Shown: piece after piece, positions 44,408 to 53,595 of the stretch
Layout of the letters: each line of letters opens with the position of its first letter
Numbering within the stretch: position 1 is the first letter of the stretch
NCBI RefSeq assembly: GCF_003285015.1
Contig: NZ_QMFB01000041.1
Location: 1-64,000 of the forward strand
Length of the DNA stretch: 64,000 bases
Direction of reading: 5' to 3'
From: Paenibacillus contaminans
GTDB lineage: Bacteria > Bacillota > Bacilli > Paenibacillales > NBRC-103111
The notes under the pieces: model-generated
What the model saw: only the letters and a program-made list of their open reading frames with translations
Database searches by the model: none
What the model was told of the DNA's origin: nothing
Translations under genes and position numbers: made by a program

Positions 44408-45207
44408 CAGGCAAGCCGTCGGCCGAACCGGCGGTACCGAAAATAGAAATCAAGGATTTGTCCAAAATATACAACGGCCGCAACGGCGACGTCGTCGCCT
44501 TGCAGAATACGAATTTAACGATCAATCAGAATGAATTCGTTTGCGTAGTCGGACCGAGCGGCTGCGGCAAAACGACGCTGCTCAACATTATCGCAGGGCT
44601 GGAGCAAGCTTCCGGCGGCTCCGTAGCGGTGGATGGCAAGGAAGTAAAAGGACCGGGCAAGGAGCGCGGCGTCGTTTTCCAGCAATATGCGTTATTTCCG
44701 TGGAAGACGGTGCTGAAGAACGTCGAGTTCGGCCTGAAGCTGAGAGGTCTCGGCAAAGCGGAACGCCGCGAGCGGGCCGAGCATTACATCGAGATGGTGG
44801 GGCTGAAAGATTTTGCTCATGCTTATCCTAAGGAGCTGTCCGGCGGCATGAAGCAGCGGGTGGCGATCGCCAGAGCTTATGCGGTGCAGCCCGAGGTGCT
44901 GTTGATGGATGAACCGTTCGGGGCGCTGGACGCGCAGACACGGGCCCAGCTGCAGGAAGAGCTGCTTCGCACCTGGCAGAGCGAGAAGCGGACTTGCTTC
45001 TTCATTACGCACGATGTCGAAGAAGCCGTCATTCTCGCGCAGAAGGTCATCGTCATGAGCGCCCGCCCCGGACGAATCAAAGAAATCATTAACGTCGACA
45101 TTCCGTATCCGCGTAACCAGGCGACGAAGCTTGACGAGCGATTCATTCAGATCAAGAACGAAATCTGGGAGAAAGTGTACCGCGAATACTTGGAATATAA
45201 GAAGTGA
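44383..45207 (+). CDS. ABC importer ATP-binding protein (SsuB/TauB-type)
   Basis: This 274-residue ATPase has Walker A GPSGCGKTTLLN, signature LSGGMKQRVAIARAYA, Walker B VLLMDEPFGALD and switch histidine ITHDVEEA. It starts after GAGAGGAGG inside the end of the permease gene. It powers the sulfonate/nitrate-type importer. Confidence 0.94.
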   Translation: MARAAEIITGKPSAEPAVPKIEIKDLSKIYNGRNGDVVALQNTNLTINQNEFVCVVGPSGCGKTTLLNIIAGLEQASGGSVAVDGKEVKGPGKERGVVFQQYALFPWKTVLKNVEFGLKLRGLGKAERRERAEHYIEMVGLKDFAHAYPKELSGGMKQRVAIARAYAVQPEVLLMDEPFGALDAQTRAQLQEELLRTWQSEKRTCFFITHDVEEAVILAQKVIVMSARPGRIKEIINVDIPYPRNQATKLDERFIQIKNEIWEKVYREYLEYKK

Positions 45208-45244
45208 ACGAACCATTACAACCATCTAAAGGGAGAGGTCTGTT

Positions 45245-46315
45245 ATGAGAAAAAGGTTGTCCATGTTCAAAGGGAAATCCGTCGCGTTCACGTCCATCGT
45301 ATTATCCGCCATGCTGGCGCTCAGCGCTTGCGGCTCGAGCGGCACCCCGGCGGGCGAAGCGCAAACGCCTTCGCCGGCTGCGACCGACGGCGGCAAAAAG
45401 CAGGAAGTATCCGAGGTTCGCGTCGGCTATATCCCGGACTTGAACGGCGCGCCGCCGATCGTGCTTGGAGAGGAGAAGGGCTTTTTCAAAGAAGAGGGCG
45501 TGAAAGTAACGCCGGTCAAATTTCTGAGCGGTCCGCCGGAGTTCCAAGCGATGGCTGCAGGCGATTTGGACATCGCGTACATCGGGCCAGGGGCGACTTT
45601 CCTTGCTGCGCAGGGTAAAGGGACGATTTTGATGCCGATGAGCTTCAGCTTAAGCGATATGGTGCTCGCAACGAAGAAGTCGGGCATTACGGATTGGAAG
45701 GACCTGAAAGGAAAGACGGTCGGCGTGCCGAAGGGAACGTCGGGCGAAATGATTTTGAACCTCGGCTTGGAGAAAGGCGGCCTTAAGCCGAGCGACGTCA
45801 ACATCGTCAACATGGACGTAGCGGGCGCCGTTACCTCCTTCGTAGCGAACAAAGTCGATGCGGTGGCGATTTGGTCTCCATACACGGCTGAGATCGAGAA
45901 ACAGGTCGGCAAAGACAACATGATCAAACTCGGCGACAATAAGACGTTTTATCCTGACTATGTGTTTCCGGCGAGCTGGGTCGTTAACCCGAAATTTTTG
46001 AAGGAAAAGCCGGAAGCGGTCGAGAAATTCCTTAGAGCTTGGATTAAGGCTAACGACTATAAGCTTCAAAACGTAGACGAAACGATCAAGCTTACCGCCA
46101 ATTACACGCAAGTGCCTGAAGATTCTCTCCGCGAGCAGCGGACCGGCATCGAGTGGATGGAATCCAAAAAGATCGCCGAAGCTTTACAGGACGGCACGGC
46201 GAACAAATGGTACGAGAACCTCGAGAAGCTGTTCGTGGCGACGGAAAAAATGACTGAGATCGTACCGGCAGACAAATTTGTCGCACCTCAACCGTTTTTG
46301 AATGCGTCTAAGTAA
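45245..46315 (+). CDS. Substrate-binding lipoprotein (SsuA/TauA/NrtA family)
   Basis: This 356-residue lipoprotein has a lipobox ALSA-C (Cys29) and an NMT1/SsuA-like fold with segments such as GYIPDLNGAPPIVLGEEKGFF, AGDLDIAYIGPGATFLA and KGKTVGVPKGTSGEMIL. It captures an aliphatic sulfonate, taurine or a related small anion or pyrimidine precursor for the importer. Specificity cannot be told from sequence. It ends the three-gene operon, before a terminator. Confidence 0.92.
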   Translation: MRKRLSMFKGKSVAFTSIVLSAMLALSACGSSGTPAGEAQTPSPAATDGGKKQEVSEVRVGYIPDLNGAPPIVLGEEKGFFKEEGVKVTPVKFLSGPPEFQAMAAGDLDIAYIGPGATFLAAQGKGTILMPMSFSLSDMVLATKKSGITDWKDLKGKTVGVPKGTSGEMILNLGLEKGGLKPSDVNIVNMDVAGAVTSFVANKVDAVAIWSPYTAEIEKQVGKDNMIKLGDNKTFYPDYVFPASWVVNPKFLKEKPEAVEKFLRAWIKANDYKLQNVDETIKLTANYTQVPEDSLREQRTGIEWMESKKIAEALQDGTANKWYENLEKLFVATEKMTEIVPADKFVAPQPFLNASK

Positions 46316-46398
46316 AACGCTGCGTCCTATGTAAAATCGATCGTTCAAGTAGTAACGATGAATCCAAGTAAACCGAGAAACGCCTCCAATAAACAGAA

Positions 46399-46432
46399 GG
46401 CACCTGCGATATCGCGGGTGTTTTCTGTTTTT
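46399..46432 (+). terminator. Terminator of the SsuABC-type operon
   Basis: CACCTGCGA/TCGCGGGTG (one G-T pair) with a two-base loop region is followed by TTTTCTGTTTTT. Confidence 0.7.
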
Positions 46433-46522
46433 AGTTTAGAAAATTATGATTTCTCATATCCCGCTGCTTTCTTCGCAAGCGTTCAGGACGGCGAAGCCGT
46501 TTGTCGTTGCTGTCCTTATAAA

Positions 46523-47224
46523 TTACCGTTCCCCGCCGCCTCGCGGCTTGTATAACAGCGGGGTGACGTTCAACTGCCGGAGCAAGGCGACGACCTCTTT
46601 CGTGCGCTTTTTTTTGAACTTTTTGAGAATTACGTTGATTTGCGACTTGATCGTGGACAGCTCGACCTGCCGATGCTTGGCGATTTCGCCGATTTTCATT
46701 TCCTTCATCAGCAGGTCGAGAATTTCCGTTTCCGTCGGGGTCAGCTGCGACAAAATAAGGGTGGCGTCAAACAGGATCGCTTGGTTTTTGCGGATGCGGG
46801 CGAATTCGTTCTTGACCTTGTAGGCGATTTCGGGCCGGATTTGCGAGATGCCTTGGTGCGCGGAGCGGATGGCGGCGATGATTTCTTCGCTGCTCGACGT
46901 CTTAAGCACGTAATCGACGGCGCCGGTTTCGAAAGCGTTGAAAACCGTTTCGTCATCCTCATGTACGGTCAGAAACACGATCCGAATGCGGGGGCTTTGC
47001 TCCAGCACCGTTTGCGCGGCTGCGATGCCGGCATGCTTGACTTCCATTTCGATGTCCATCAGGATGACGTCCGGAGCTTTCTCCAACGCGAACTGTACGG
47101 CCTGTTTGCCGCTTGCGGCAAGCCCGACGACCTCCATGTCCGCTTCCCCGTCCACCAGCTCGCCAAAATGATCCCGCAGCACGTCCAAATCCTCGGCTAT
47201 CACAACGCGTATCGGCTTGCTCAT
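46523..47224 (-). CDS. Response regulator with LuxR-type HTH
   Basis: This 233-residue protein has a receiver domain with Asp57 (VILMDIEM) and a NarL/LuxR-type helix-turn-helix (LTPTETEILDLLMKEMKIGEIAKHRQVELSTIKSQI). The C-terminus is longer and more basic than usual. It overlaps the kinase gene by 4 nt. Partner genes give no clue to the stimulus. Confidence 0.9.
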   Translation of the reverse strand: MSKPIRVVIAEDLDVLRDHFGELVDGEADMEVVGLAASGKQAVQFALEKAPDVILMDIEMEVKHAGIAAAQTVLEQSPRIRIVFLTVHEDDETVFNAFETGAVDYVLKTSSSEEIIAAIRSAHQGISQIRPEIAYKVKNEFARIRKNQAILFDATLILSQLTPTETEILDLLMKEMKIGEIAKHRQVELSTIKSQINVILKKFKKKRTKEVVALLRQLNVTPLLYKPRGGGER

Positions 47225-48738
47225 CGATTCCCCTCCTTTTCCGCTCCGGGCGATTGAATGAAATAAACGGGAGCGATCACCTGAAACATGCTGCCTTCGC
47301 CAGGCGTGCTTTCCACATGAATCCGCCCATAATGGCCGCCCACGATATAATTCGCGTACGAGAGGCCGACGCCCCAGTTTTTGGTCGTATTTTTGCTCGT
47401 GAAGAACGGATCGAATATCGTCTCCAGCTGGTCCTTGGCGATACCGACGCCGTTATCGGCGATTGTGAGAATGACCCATTCCTCCTCTACGTAAGCGGAG
47501 ACGCCGACTCGCCCGACCCTTTCCTCGGGAATCGCTTCCATCGCATTGCTGATGATGTTGTACAACGCTTCAACTAAATGTGCTTCGTCCGCCAAAATCA
47601 GTATCGGCTCTTTGGGAGGCTCGATCGTTAATTGAACGTGATCGGGTACGGCTTGGATGCGCTCCTGAAGCTTGTTCAGCAGTTCCTCGACGGGAATGGG
47701 CTTCAATTGGAGGTGGGTCGTTTTGAACGAATTGTACAGCTGATCGAGCCGCTTCATCGTATGGGAAACGATTTCCGACGCTTTATGCAGCTTTTGGTTT
47801 GCCGCTTCCGGATGATCCGGCGCTTTGGCTTTGATCGATTGGTCGATCAGCAGTTGAACCATCAGCAGCTGGTTTTTGATGCCGTGCGTAAAAACGCGGG
47901 CGCCCATGTTGGCCGTCTTCAGCTTGCGTTCCAGCTGCAAATCGGTGCGGCCCAGCTGCTTTTCGATTTCCGTGTACCGCCAGATCGAGATGATGCTGAT
48001 CGCTGAGAAAATGCCGGTCACAATAATGCTCAAATACCATTCAAACAGCGTCAGCGGCGGATTGAAGTTGGAAAAGTCGGAATACAGCACGTAATACGTA
48101 CGCACGTCGGTCACCTGAAGCGGCCCCATAAAGCCGAGGTAAAAATAAAACAGCACGAGTGCGAACACACCGTACAAAATATGCTGGATCTGCTTTTTGC
48201 TCCAAGGCACCGTGCTTCGTTTGTAACGCCAAATCATTAGCGCAATCGCCACCAGTGCGGAGCCGATCAGCCAGCCGCGGGTCAGCCAGCCGATCACATA
48301 CGTCGATTCCCGGCTTAGGACGCCGAGCGCTTGTTTGTACAGATGAGGATCGTAAAACAAGATGTTGCATAGCGGCAGTATCGCGTTAAGGGCGTGCAGC
48401 TTCCATGTTTGCCGGAATGGACGATAATAAAAAAGCGACACGGACAAGCCGAGCAGACTGTAAATAAACATGGAGCGGCCGACCGTGATCATGCGGCTAA
48501 TCGTTTCGAGCGAGAAGGGCGAGTGCAGCAGAAGATTACGGATGTAGTCGTTGAAAAAAAGCACGATATTGACGCGGTAATAAAAACCGCCATATTTGGC
48601 GATGAACAGAATGAGTCCGGACATGCTGAGAAACCAGCCGAGCAGGACGAGCGCCATCCAGTAAGCGGAAGGCTTGTTCGCCTTTACGATGAAAAGCGTA
48701 ATGGCCGCCGCCATAAGCAGAAACAAAAGAATCGTCAT
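47221..48738 (-). CDS. Histidine kinase with multi-helix membrane sensor region
   Basis: This 505-residue kinase has about seven membrane helices (1-265) and no large soluble sensor domain, then a histidine region with the unusual motif VFTHGIKNQLLMVQ (His near 285) that recalls H-x-x-KN sensor kinases, and an ATPase domain with N-box NIISNAMEAIP and GVGLSYANYIV. It probably senses a membrane-related signal. It is followed by its response regulator gene. Confidence 0.9.
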   Translation of the reverse strand: MTILLFLLMAAAITLFIVKANKPSAYWMALVLLGWFLSMSGLILFIAKYGGFYYRVNIVLFFNDYIRNLLLHSPFSLETISRMITVGRSMFIYSLLGLSVSLFYYRPFRQTWKLHALNAILPLCNILFYDPHLYKQALGVLSRESTYVIGWLTRGWLIGSALVAIALMIWRYKRSTVPWSKKQIQHILYGVFALVLFYFYLGFMGPLQVTDVRTYYVLYSDFSNFNPPLTLFEWYLSIIVTGIFSAISIISIWRYTEIEKQLGRTDLQLERKLKTANMGARVFTHGIKNQLLMVQLLIDQSIKAKAPDHPEAANQKLHKASEIVSHTMKRLDQLYNSFKTTHLQLKPIPVEELLNKLQERIQAVPDHVQLTIEPPKEPILILADEAHLVEALYNIISNAMEAIPEERVGRVGVSAYVEEEWVILTIADNGVGIAKDQLETIFDPFFTSKNTTKNWGVGLSYANYIVGGHYGRIHVESTPGEGSMFQVIAPVYFIQSPGAEKEGNR

Positions 48739-48850
48739 CGTTGCGGGGCCTCCGTTCGCTTTTTCAAATGCGGCTTTATTAGTTTACCACATTCGCATGC
48801 AAAGATGAGCCGGCTGCAAGCAACCGGCTCTAGTGCCAAAAAGGATTTGA

Positions 48851-48886
48851 CGGATAAACAAAAAAGTATGCTCTACTGTTTATCCG
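48851..48886. repeat. Inverted repeat downstream of the sulfatase gene
   Basis: Perfect 10-nt arms CGGATAAACA and TGTTTATCCG with a 16-nt loop lie 107 nt beyond the sulfatase stop. A second hairpin (GAGCCGG/CCGGCTC, about 48807-48831) follows. Together they may end the sulfatase transcript, although the T-runs are poor. Confidence 0.5.
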
Positions 48887-48992
48887 GCGTTTACTAACGG
48901 ACGGGAGCGCCTACGCGCTGTTCTCCGTCGCATTGCGTTCTTCATGTCGTCGATTGTACGCAGCACAGCGGCGTTATCGCTATCGAAAGCGC

Positions 48993-50507
48993 CTATGCTC
49001 CCGAAACGCGCGGCATCGGCATCGGCTCGACACCCAGGCCCGCCCATGCGTATTTGAGCAGCAGCTCCGTTTTCAGCTCCCGGTAAGCGGGATCGTCCCA
49101 TTTGTTGTCGAGCTCGCCCGGGTCCGTCTCCAGATCGAACAGCTCGCCGTACGTTTGGTTATAGTATACGGTTAGCTTATAGCGGGCGTTAACGTACGTT
49201 TTCTGGTGAATCGTCGTCGGCTCGTGACGGAATTCGACCAAGGCATGGTCGCGCGCCTCGGATTGCTTGCCGAGCCATACTTGGCTTTGATCGACGCCGG
49301 ACATCGTACGCGGAACCGGAAGGCCGGCAAAGCTGAGGAACGTCGGCGCCAAATCGACGAGCGATTGAATCGCGCCGCTTGTTTCCCCAGCAGGAACATG
49401 TCCCGGATATCGAACAAGGAATGGCAGCTTGATCAAGTCCTCGTAATGGAAGCCGCCTTTGAACTGAAGGCCGTGCTGGCCGAAGAAATGGCCGTGGTCG
49501 GTCGTAAACACGACGATCGTATCGTCCGCAAGCCCAAGCTCATCGAGCTTGTCGAGAATTTTGCCGATATATTTGTCCATCAGGCTGATCATGCCGTAGT
49601 ATACGGCTACCAGCTTTTTGGCGTCGTCCCCGGGGTAGTGGGTAGTGTGCGAGTGATAGCCGTGAATAGACAAGCCGCTTTCCTTCCAAGCCGAAAAATC
49701 CGGGCTCTCGAGCTGCGTCATGGCGAAGTGAGGCGGATTTTTGTCATGCTCGCCGGGCGTGACCGCAGGGATGGCCAATTTATCCGGATCGTACATCGTA
49801 TCCCATGGCGCGGAAGCCAAGTACGGCGGATGCGGGTCGAAGAAGCTCGACCAGAGGAAGAACGGCTCGTCGTTATTTTTGTATTGCTCAAGCATCGCGT
49901 TCGTCCGTTCGGCAATCCACGTATCGTAATGGTACTCCTCCGGAATGTCCCACGAAAAGAGATGGTTCGGGTCCATCGTTCCTGTAGGGGGAGTGAAATA
50001 GTCGCGCCAGTTTGTGCAGCCTTTGTCCTCAAGCCAATTCACATAATGCTGGCCGACCAGAAACTCGTTCGTATGGTTGCGCGTCAGCTCGATATGATCG
50101 AAGCCGTAGAACGGTCCGTGGAACGTCCGCCAAAATTCGTGATCCTTCAAATAGTCGTACGATTCGAGAGACGGGTATTCCTCGGTGGCTCCCAGCTGTT
50201 GAAAATGCGCCTTCCCGATCAAGGCCGTTTTGTAGCCGCCGGCTTGAAAATCTTCCCCGACCGTATGACGATCCTCGAGGAGCTTCGTACCGAGCGTCCA
50301 GGCGCCGTGCTGGCTTGGATACTGGCCGGTAATGATGGATGCCCGCGTCGGCGTGCATGTCGGATTCGGGCAATACGCCCTCGTGAACGTCGTCCCTTCG
50401 CGGACGAGCCTATCCAGATTCGGCGTGGAAATTTCCGGCTGGAAGGCGCCGATCGTATTCCAATGCTGTTGGTCGCTTGTGATAAGCAGAACATTCGGTT
50501 TTTTCAT
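48993..50507 (-). CDS. Sulfatase (Cys-type, formylglycine-dependent)
   Basis: This 504-residue cytosolic hydrolase of the alkaline-phosphatase/sulfatase superfamily has the formylglycine signature CTPTR at Cys51, the metal site around TSDQQHWNTIG, and the late TTDHGHFFGQHGLQFKGG motif. It has no signal peptide, so it acts on an imported or internal sulfate ester. Cys51 must be oxidised by a maturation enzyme, and none is in this window. A divergent AraC regulator gene 322 nt upstream is the likely controller. A GGAGGAG site precedes the ATG. Confidence 0.92.
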   Translation of the reverse strand: MKKPNVLLITSDQQHWNTIGAFQPEISTPNLDRLVREGTTFTRAYCPNPTCTPTRASIITGQYPSQHGAWTLGTKLLEDRHTVGEDFQAGGYKTALIGKAHFQQLGATEEYPSLESYDYLKDHEFWRTFHGPFYGFDHIELTRNHTNEFLVGQHYVNWLEDKGCTNWRDYFTPPTGTMDPNHLFSWDIPEEYHYDTWIAERTNAMLEQYKNNDEPFFLWSSFFDPHPPYLASAPWDTMYDPDKLAIPAVTPGEHDKNPPHFAMTQLESPDFSAWKESGLSIHGYHSHTTHYPGDDAKKLVAVYYGMISLMDKYIGKILDKLDELGLADDTIVVFTTDHGHFFGQHGLQFKGGFHYEDLIKLPFLVRYPGHVPAGETSGAIQSLVDLAPTFLSFAGLPVPRTMSGVDQSQVWLGKQSEARDHALVEFRHEPTTIHQKTYVNARYKLTVYYNQTYGELFDLETDPGELDNKWDDPAYRELKTELLLKYAWAGLGVEPMPMPRVSGA

Positions 50508-50828
50508 GCAAAATCTCCTCCTCGAACATCGAAACGCAGTATTCGATCAGCTTAAGCGCAGAATCCGGATGACAAGCATTCCTGAACTATAGGCGCATGG
50601 CATGACAAGCAATCCGCTTATTCAGACTTCGATCGTATTACTAGCGATGAGCGCCTACTGTTTTCATTGTAAAGGATACGGCGTCCGGACCGGAATGCCA
50701 TTGTGTCGCCTGATTTGTCATTATGTCGGGTGTAGGTTAAGCTATAGGATATGGAATATGAGGCTGAAGCATGTAATCGGCGGCCGGACGGATGGCGATG
50801 ACGTTTTCACGCGGGAGGAGGCAGGGCA
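50508..50828. other. Divergent promoter region, 321 bp
   Basis: It separates the sulfatase gene from the AraC regulator gene and must contain both promoters and the regulator's binding sites. I recognised no strong consensus hexamers or palindrome. Confidence 0.4.
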
Positions 50829-51695
50829 ATGCGTCAGCGAATGAAGGAATATGATACGGAGTACGCGGAGTTGATTTACTGTACCCCTTCCGTTTTGGAG
50901 AAGGAAGGGGCTTTGTGGCCGCTGCGCGCGGGAAGATGCGAGGCCAAGCCGAGCTACAAGGCGGGACCGAAGTGGATCGAGTGCTGCAGTATTCATTTTG
51001 TAAGGGAAGGCCAGGTGTTGTTTACCTATAAGGATCGGCAAATTGCGCTCAAAAAAGGCGATTTGTTCGCCATGTTCCCGCGAGCCGTCTACGAATATAA
51101 AATCGACCCTGCTCTGCTGCAGCTGGAGATGACTTGGATCGCGTTCGACGGCCCGCATGCGGTCAAGCTGCTGGAGACGATCGGGATGAGTCACGACATG
51201 CCGTTCGTGCGGGGGGCGCTGAACAAGGAGACCGATGACATGCTGAGGCGGCTGCTGCATGCGATTCGGCATCCCGATACCGAAGGCGGACGCCTGCAGG
51301 CCATCGGTTTGCTTTACGGGCTGTTTGCCCGGCTGTCGCCTTCTCCCGAGACGCCGTCCAATAAGCCAACGCGAACGGCATGGCTCGAAAAAAGCGTCGA
51401 TTTCATCGATACGCATGCTTTCGAAGGCGTTACGGTCGAGGATGCCGCAGCTTATGTCGGCGTACATCGATCGCATTTTTCAGGCGTGTTCGCCGAACGG
51501 ATGGGCGTATCGCCCCTCCAATACATGCAGCGGCTCAAGATGAACAAGGGTGCGCTGCTGCTTCGCGAAACGGATAAGCCGGTAACCGAAATCGCCCTGT
51601 CCGTCGGCTATCCTGACCTGTACGCGTTCACGCGTGCCTTCACCTCTTACTTCGGGCTGTCTCCGACGAAGTATAGAAGGGGAGTCGGCGGATAG
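50829..51695 (+). CDS. AraC-family transcriptional regulator
   Basis: This 288-residue regulator has an N-terminal cupin-like ligand region (segment HFVREGQVLFTYKDRQIALKKGDLFAMFP, about 57-85) and a C-terminal double helix-turn-helix (VEDAAAYVGVHRSHFSGVFAERMGVSPLQYMQRLKMNKG, then TEIALSVGYPDLYAFTRAFTSYFGLSPTKYRR). It is transcribed away from the sulfatase gene and probably activates it in response to a sulfated sugar. GGAGGAGG precedes the ATG. Confidence 0.92.
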   Translation: MRQRMKEYDTEYAELIYCTPSVLEKEGALWPLRAGRCEAKPSYKAGPKWIECCSIHFVREGQVLFTYKDRQIALKKGDLFAMFPRAVYEYKIDPALLQLEMTWIAFDGPHAVKLLETIGMSHDMPFVRGALNKETDDMLRRLLHAIRHPDTEGGRLQAIGLLYGLFARLSPSPETPSNKPTRTAWLEKSVDFIDTHAFEGVTVEDAAAYVGVHRSHFSGVFAERMGVSPLQYMQRLKMNKGALLLRETDKPVTEIALSVGYPDLYAFTRAFTSYFGLSPTKYRRGVGG

Positions 51696-51789
51696 AGGCG
51701 GAGAGTAGGTAATAGGTGAATATGGTGGAAACATTTTACATGTTTTGCGTCTAATCCTTTGTTTGGATATGTAATCAAGGGGTGAATCT

Positions 51790-52209
51790 ATGGTAAAAGG
51801 TACGTTTATGATATTAATGAGTTTCTTACTATTATGTGCTTGTTCAAGTCAACCGCGGAAGGCTTCAATTGTTGAGGCTATTGGTTCGGAAGGAATAAGC
51901 ATTGCTGAGCTCCCCAAAATTGATGATCATTTTATATTTGATGGAATCACACCGATCAGTTATCAACTTAATGACACCGTAGAAAACATAATGGTTTATG
52001 ATTTTGATTCAAAAGAAAAAAGGGAACTCGGACAAAATCGTTTTCAAGAACGTCAGAAACTTCTCAGTTCCCATTCCCCGATTGTCTATTATGCAAACAA
52101 CTATCTCATTCTTTATTACAGCGATGTCGACTCGAAAACGCAAACCCCCAAGCTCACTGAAACCAAGTATGGAGAAAAACTGCAAAAAGCAATCAATCGA
52201 ATTAGTTAA
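51790..52209 (+). CDS. Small hypothetical lipoprotein
   Basis: This 139-residue protein has a signal peptide with lipobox LLLCA-C (Cys19) and a soluble part of mixed beta structure. I do not recognise a family. Base use is clearly more AT-rich than the surrounding genes, which together with the next gene and the repeats beyond suggests a transferred or recently acquired patch. Confidence 0.65.
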   Translation: MVKGTFMILMSFLLLCACSSQPRKASIVEAIGSEGISIAELPKIDDHFIFDGITPISYQLNDTVENIMVYDFDSKEKRELGQNRFQERQKLLSSHSPIVYYANNYLILYYSDVDSKTQTPKLTETKYGEKLQKAINRIS

Positions 52210-52272
52210 ACTAAACTGGCCGATTCGATAGCTTAACGTAACCAAACAAAAAAGGTTTTCAGGAGGGATTAT

Positions 52273-52665
52273 GTGAAGTTTCATGAATTTGGTTTCATTC
52301 TGTTTGTCGAACGCTATGAAGAATGTGTTATTTTTTATCGAGATATTTTGCAGTTAAAAGTAAGAAACGTTAAAGATACACTAGTTTGCTTTGATCTCCC
52401 ACACGGGTATCTAATGGTTGAACAAGGCGGTACTGGGGGAAATCAAGAAAAAACAAGAGAACAAAACCCGACTGTTCTTCGTTTTGATGTCGACTCTCTT
52501 CTGCCTGTTGTTAAACAATTAGAAGATCGGGGTGTTCGGTTCACTAAAAAGAATTTAAAATTTTCTTGGGGTACTATTTCAGTTTTTCATGATCCAGATG
52601 GAAATCGTATTGAATTGGGGGAAATTAACAACACGAGCGGTTCATATGTCAACTGTCACCGATGA
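52273..52665 (+). CDS. VOC (glyoxalase/bleomycin-resistance) superfamily protein
   Basis: This 130-residue protein has one vicinal-oxygen-chelate fold: FHEFGFILFVERYEECVIFYRDIL at the start, VRFTKKNLKFSWGTISVFHDPDGNRIELGEIN at the end with a conserved DPDGNRIEL metal-ligand Glu. It starts at GTG after AGGAGGG. It could be a glyoxalase, dioxygenase or resistance protein. AT-rich like its neighbour. Confidence 0.85.
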   Translation: MKFHEFGFILFVERYEECVIFYRDILQLKVRNVKDTLVCFDLPHGYLMVEQGGTGGNQEKTREQNPTVLRFDVDSLLPVVKQLEDRGVRFTKKNLKFSWGTISVFHDPDGNRIELGEINNTSGSYVNCHR

Positions 52666-52680
52666 CTTGTATCCTAGAAA

Positions 52681-52870
52681 TAGTGAGGAAAAGGCGACTG
52701 TAAATAAGGCAAACCTCGCTATTCTCGCCGAAAACTCATGTTCTGGGGGCATAATGAGGAAAAGGTTACTATCAGTGAGGTAAATCTCACTGTTTCTAGC
52801 CGAAAACCCGAGTTCTGGCGAGTTAATGAGGTAACTGCAACTATTGGTGAGGCAAAGTAAATTGATAATG
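52681..52870. repeat. Degenerate tandem repeats, about 72 bp each
   Basis: Three units begin with TGAGG at 52684, 52755 and 52827 (offsets 71 and 72), the third incomplete. Units 1 and 2 share segments such as TGAGGAAAAGG, GCCGAAAAC and GTTCTGG. Unit 2 contains the palindrome AGTGAG-gtaaat-CTCACT. It is non-coding and resembles intergenic repeat families in Paenibacillus and Bacillus. Confidence 0.75.
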
Positions 52871-53287
52871 CCGTTTGGCTCACTAACGGGCGAGAAGGAG
52901 CATTTTCCCGGTGGAATAATGCGGACAGCCTTATTAACAATAAGGTTTTCTCCACTAAGCGCACGATCTCTGCATAACCATTACGACATCCGTGTTTGCT
53001 TTCGTAACCAGGTCTTTACCAATCCTTAGTTTTAGACTTGATCCTGTACTAGACCGGGTTTTCTGCATGTATGCTGCAGTTTCAAACAACTTATAGTCAG
53101 ACGACAGGCGGATCTTTGTGCAGCGAGTCTATCCGTCCGTAGCGATTTTTGGCTTTTTGCACCTTGTGCCGGCACTCAGAGCGGTATGGCGTTGCATGAC
53201 TGCGGCTGGTCACGTACCGCCGTTGCTTTCGGCAGGTCCTTGTTATACCATAAGAAGAAACGCGTTTTTGAAAGGAAGGCATTCAGG
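52871..53287. other. Intergenic region before the glutaredoxin gene, no gene seen
   Basis: The sequence past the repeats has mixed composition and no convincing ORF. A ribosome site (AAAGGAAGG) near its end serves the glutaredoxin gene. TTGCTT and TTATAC (about 53222-53246) might be a weak promoter, but the spacing is short. Confidence 0.35.
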
Positions 53288-53524
53288 ATGGCAGATCAAA
53301 TAATCGTCTATTCCGGCCCGGGCTGTGCCGATTGTCAGCGGGTCAAGGAGCTGCTTACGAATAAAGGCGTCGATTTCGAAACACGGGACGTATTTGCAAA
53401 CAAGGAGTACCGTGAGGATGTAGAAAAGCTTGGTTTTATGGGGATTCCGGTAACCGTGGTTGGCGATCGGGCTATCAAGGGCTTCGACAAAGAAGCGCTG
53501 CTCGAGCTGTTGGCGGGACGTTAA
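53288..53524 (+). CDS. Glutaredoxin family protein (NrdH/Grx-like)
   Basis: This 78-residue thioredoxin-fold protein has the redox motif GPGCADC (CxxC at 12-15) and the cis-proline segment GIPVTVV. It reduces disulfides in the cytosol, probably with bacillithiol or thioredoxin reductase. The frame is open from 53186, but the ATG at 53288 follows the only good ribosome site. Monocistronic. Confidence 0.88.
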   Translation: MADQIIVYSGPGCADCQRVKELLTNKGVDFETRDVFANKEYREDVEKLGFMGIPVTVVGDRAIKGFDKEALLELLAGR

Positions 53525-53532
53525 GTCCAATT

Positions 53533-53576
53533 AAAAAATCCGACTCTGCGAATGATTTCGCAAAGCCGGATTTTTC
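53533..53576 (+). terminator. Bidirectional terminator between glutaredoxin and Lhr genes
   Basis: AAAAAATCCG-aCTc-TGCGAA pairs with TTCGCA-aAGc-CGGATTTTT. T-runs on both strands serve both convergent genes. Confidence 0.85.
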
Positions 53577-53595
53577 CGTTTGTTCGAAAGGGTAG

